In this document: positions 61,849-64,000 of the stretch, in pieces
How the letters are laid out: each line of letters starts with the position of its first letter
Numbering within the stretch: the stretch's first letter is position 1
Source: DTLC01 sp964555645
Lineage (GTDB): Bacteria > Verrucomicrobiota > Verrucomicrobiia > Limisphaerales > DTLC01
NCBI GenBank assembly: GCA_964555645.1
Contig: CAZKTA010000003.1
Span: 124,001-188,000 of the forward strand
DNA: 64,000 nt
Direction of reading: 5' to 3'
Translations under genes and position numbers: made by a program
Notes under the pieces: generated by a model
Told to the model about the DNA's origin: nothing
The model's input: the letters and a program-made list of their open reading frames with translations, nothing else
The model's database searches: none

Positions 61849-62871
61849 ATGAAAAGCAAACCAGCGGTCGAACCGCAAACGCAATTAAACAACTTAAGCG
61901 CGGGCATATCCGCAAATGCGCGGATACAAAAGCCGGTGCACGGCATTATTCCGCCGCTAATCACGCCGCTCCTAGACCGTGACACGCTCGATGTGCACGG
62001 CTTGGAACGGCTCATCGAGCATGTAATCGCCGGCGGTGTGCACGGGTTGTTTGTGCTGGGGACAACCGGCGAGGCGCCCAGTCTGAGTTATAGGCTCAGG
62101 CGCGAAGTAATTGAGCGCACATGCAAGCTAACGGCTGGGCGCAGACCTGTGTTGGTTGGGATCACTGACACTGCATTTGTTGAATCAGTAAACCTAGCCA
62201 AGTTCGCCGCTAATGCAGGCGCACAAGCTGTGGTCGCGTCGGCCCCTTACTATTTCCCGGCCGGCCAGCCGGAACTGTACGAGTACTTTCGGCGGCTCAT
62301 CCGAGAATTGCCGCTGCCGTTGTTCCTGTACAACATACCCGCGCTAACAAAGATACAGTTCGATCCTGAAACAGTCGCCAAATTGCTGGAGCTTGAAAAA
62401 GTTATCGGGATCAAGGACAGCTCGGGCGACATCCGGTATTTTGGGAGGATTCTCGATCGGGCAAAAGTGCGGCCTGACTGCTCGGTTCTGGTCGGCACTG
62501 AAAGACTGTTTGTCCAGTCATTGCGGTTAGGCGCGCATGGGGGTGTAACTGGCGGCGCGCTGATTTACCCGCAATTGTTCATCGAGCTGTACGATGCATG
62601 CCGTTCTGGGCGGGAAAACCAGGTCAGAAAATTGCATCGGCACATGACAAGACTGGGGCGCATATACGCGATCAGCAGAAACGCGTCCGCCCCGGTAAAA
62701 GGTATCAAATGCGCGCTGTCGCTGCTGGGCATTTGCGACGATTTTATGGCCGAACCACTGAGCCGGCTCGGTGCAGCCGAACGTGAACGCGTACGTGCTG
62801 TGCTAGAGTCATTGGATTTGTTGCACACAACCGAGAGCTGCCGCTGCACCGTGTGTGCTCGACATGCGTGA
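61849..62871 (+). CDS. Dihydrodipicolinate synthase/N-acetylneuraminate lyase family aldolase
   Basis: The 340-residue TIM barrel has the family motifs GTTGE (71-75), the catalytic Tyr161 in FLYNIP and the Schiff-base Lys189 in IGIKDSSGD. It is about 40 residues longer than DapA because of an N-terminal extension (about 28 residues) and a Cys-containing tail. Classical DapA is not implied: the family also includes N-acetylneuraminate lyase, KDG aldolases and related 2-oxoacid aldolases. The next gene is sialidase-like, so a catabolic role in sugar-acid breakdown is likely. Confidence 0.88.
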   Translation: MKSKPAVEPQTQLNNLSAGISANARIQKPVHGIIPPLITPLLDRDTLDVHGLERLIEHVIAGGVHGLFVLGTTGEAPSLSYRLRREVIERTCKLTAGRRPVLVGITDTAFVESVNLAKFAANAGAQAVVASAPYYFPAGQPELYEYFRRLIRELPLPLFLYNIPALTKIQFDPETVAKLLELEKVIGIKDSSGDIRYFGRILDRAKVRPDCSVLVGTERLFVQSLRLGAHGGVTGGALIYPQLFIELYDACRSGRENQVRKLHRHMTRLGRIYAISRNASAPVKGIKCALSLLGICDDFMAEPLSRLGAAERERVRAVLESLDLLHTTESCRCTVCARHA

Positions 62872-63002
62872 GTGTGCAAGCTATTTTATCACGCACAGTT
62901 TGCTTCACGCCCATGTTCACAAAAACACAAATGTATCAACAGCTCGGGTATCGGCCAAAATTACTTGGGTTGGAAAAGTGCAGATTACACCAGCAAAATG
63001 CC

Positions 63003-64000
63003 ATGGTTCTCACAACCATCGTTGCGGTCATGACAATTGCCTCGCAACTCCACAGCGCAGACCCGGCCATTGTAAAAGCTGAGTTCATTTTCGAGTCTGC
63101 GCCTTTTGCAGAGTGCCATGCCTCAAGCATTGCCGAGACCGACTCTGGCCTTGTTGCAGCCTGGTTCGGTGGACCGCACGAACGACATCCGGAAGTAGGA
63201 ATTTGGTTATCACGGCACGTTGACGGCGAATGGACTGCCCCTGTCGAAGTTGCAAATGGCATTGTGTCTCCGACGAATCGTTATCCGTGTTGGAATCCGG
63301 TGTTGTTCCAGTCCAAAACAGGGCCGCTGCTGCTCTTTTACAAAGTCGGGCCCAGTCCAAGCACATGGTGGGGCATGATGATGACCTCGACGAATTACGG
63401 TAAAACCTGGTCTGAACCACGCAGGTTGCCCGAGGGCATCCTCGGCCCAATCAAAAATAAACCGGTCGAGCTTACAAACGGCGATATCCTCTGCCCAAGC
63501 AGCACCGAACACGCAGGTTGGCGCGTGCATTTCGAGCGGACAGACGACCTAGGTAAAACCTGGCAAGCCACGCCTCCGGTGAATGATCCGGCTGAAATTG
63601 CTGCCATTCAACCTACGATCCTTATTCACCCAAACGGCAGACTCCAAGCACTAGGTCGCACACGCCAGGGTAAAATCTTCCAAGTCTGGTCAAAGGACAA
63701 TGGATTGACCTGGGGCAAAATGAGCCTGACCGAACTGCCGAACCCGAATTCAGCTATTGATGCCGTGACACTGAAAGATGGTCGCCATTTGCTGGTTTAT
63801 AACCACAACGTGCGAGACGGATCCAACAACAAGGGGCGAAGCCCGCTCAACGTGGCGGTGTCACAGGATGGCTGTGAGTGGTCTGCTGCCTTGGTCTTGG
63901 AAGACGACCCAAACGCGCCCAATGGTTTCTCCTACCCCGCCGTCATTCAGACGCGCGACGGTCTGGTCCATATCACATACACATGGAAACGGCTGCGGAT
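63003..64000 (+). CDS. Sialidase-like (BNR/Asp-box) secreted protein, N-terminal part
   Basis: The frame is open to the window end. The ATG at 63003 starts a signal peptide (MVLTTIVAVMTIASQLHSA); an in-frame ATG at 62913 is less likely. The beta-propeller shows FAECHASSIAETDSGLVAAWFGG at the start, STNYGKTWSEP and RTDDLGKTWQA as Asp boxes (SxDxGxTW type), and YPCWNPVLFQ and GPIKNKPVELTNGDIL in between. The family is annotated as exo-alpha-sialidase-like but many members act on other glycans. It lies 131 nt after the DapA-family aldolase gene. The C-terminus is missing. Confidence 0.88.
   Translation, partial: MVLTTIVAVMTIASQLHSADPAIVKAEFIFESAPFAECHASSIAETDSGLVAAWFGGPHERHPEVGIWLSRHVDGEWTAPVEVANGIVSPTNRYPCWNPVLFQSKTGPLLLFYKVGPSPSTWWGMMMTSTNYGKTWSEPRRLPEGILGPIKNKPVELTNGDILCPSSTEHAGWRVHFERTDDLGKTWQATPPVNDPAEIAAIQPTILIHPNGRLQALGRTRQGKIFQVWSKDNGLTWGKMSLTELPNPNSAIDAVTLKDGRHLLVYNHNVRDGSNNKGRSPLNVAVSQDGCEWSAALVLEDDPNAPNGFSYPAVIQTRDGLVHITYTWKRLR

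Noticed and set aside
1..64000. CRISPR arrays, insertion sequences and prophage genes
   Set aside because: No regularly spaced repeats, transposases, integrases or phage structural genes were seen on either strand.

Overview
The window looks like a chromosomal segment of a Verrucomicrobiota bacterium, probably near Limisphaerales/Pedosphaera, from a Gram-negative polysaccharide degrader. This is inferred from gene content: H-x-DG-type pseudopilins, a TPR protein with a PMT-like membrane half, large secreted enzymes built from Ig-like modules and beta-helices, a FadL-type outer membrane protein, ADP-heptose genes, and a small Lys/Arg-rich protein of a kind I associate with this phylum. Many starts are GTG and clear Shine-Dalgarno sequences are rare. 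I see no insertion sequence, prophage or CRISPR array.

Layout. 1-3735 (+): a pectin/pectate operon with the end of a GH28 polygalacturonase, a hexuronate-type MFS transporter and a GH43 enzyme. 3836-9691 (-): a DeoR regulator followed by a pyruvate-dehydrogenase-type complex (fused E1 alpha-beta, E2 with two subunit-binding domains, E3). 9854-13411: gmhA, gmhB and a small transaldolase on +, facing a GT9 heptosyltransferase and rfaE2 on -, which together form an ADP-heptose supply and transfer cluster. 13587-15621 (-): an HpnI/ceramide-glucosyltransferase-like GT and a DUF554 protein. 16057-17039 (+): a membrane protein and a small winged-helix regulator bracketed by two copies of one palindrome. 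17416-20592 (+): ispH and three unknown membrane proteins, one frameshifted. 20866-21900: an EgtD-like methyltransferase. 21981-28351 (-): a beta-helix pseudogene, a DHPS-like protein, tRNA-Arg, and gcvP-gcvH-gcvT behind a near-leaderless promoter. 29043-37270 (+): three tandem PL9 pectate lyases with different accessory modules. 37424-43842: ileS, a FadL porin, rnhB and yraN. 43981-48217 (-): a GalU-like transferase and a kinase-nucleotidyltransferase fusion. 48708-52817: an unknown protein, a CaCA-type exchanger, tRNA-Glu and a PMT-TPR protein. 53230-54122 (-): an approximately 890-nt structured RNA with its own promoter and terminator. 54374-64000: an M23 peptidase, two small unknown proteins, two pseudopilins, aspartate aminotransferase, a LolA-like secreted protein, a DapA/NanA aldolase and the start of a sialidase-like enzyme.

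How the parts fit. Secreted PL9 and GH28 enzymes would cut pectate outside the cell or in the periplasm, the MFS carrier would import uronates, and GH43 would trim arabinose or xylose side chains. The heptose cluster and GTs serve the cell envelope. The most unusual element is the RNA at 53230-54122. It has at least ten strong hairpins, several with GNRA loops, no credible ORF, a sigma70-type promoter and an intrinsic terminator, and it does not match the signatures of RNase P, tmRNA, SRP or self-splicing introns that I could check by eye.
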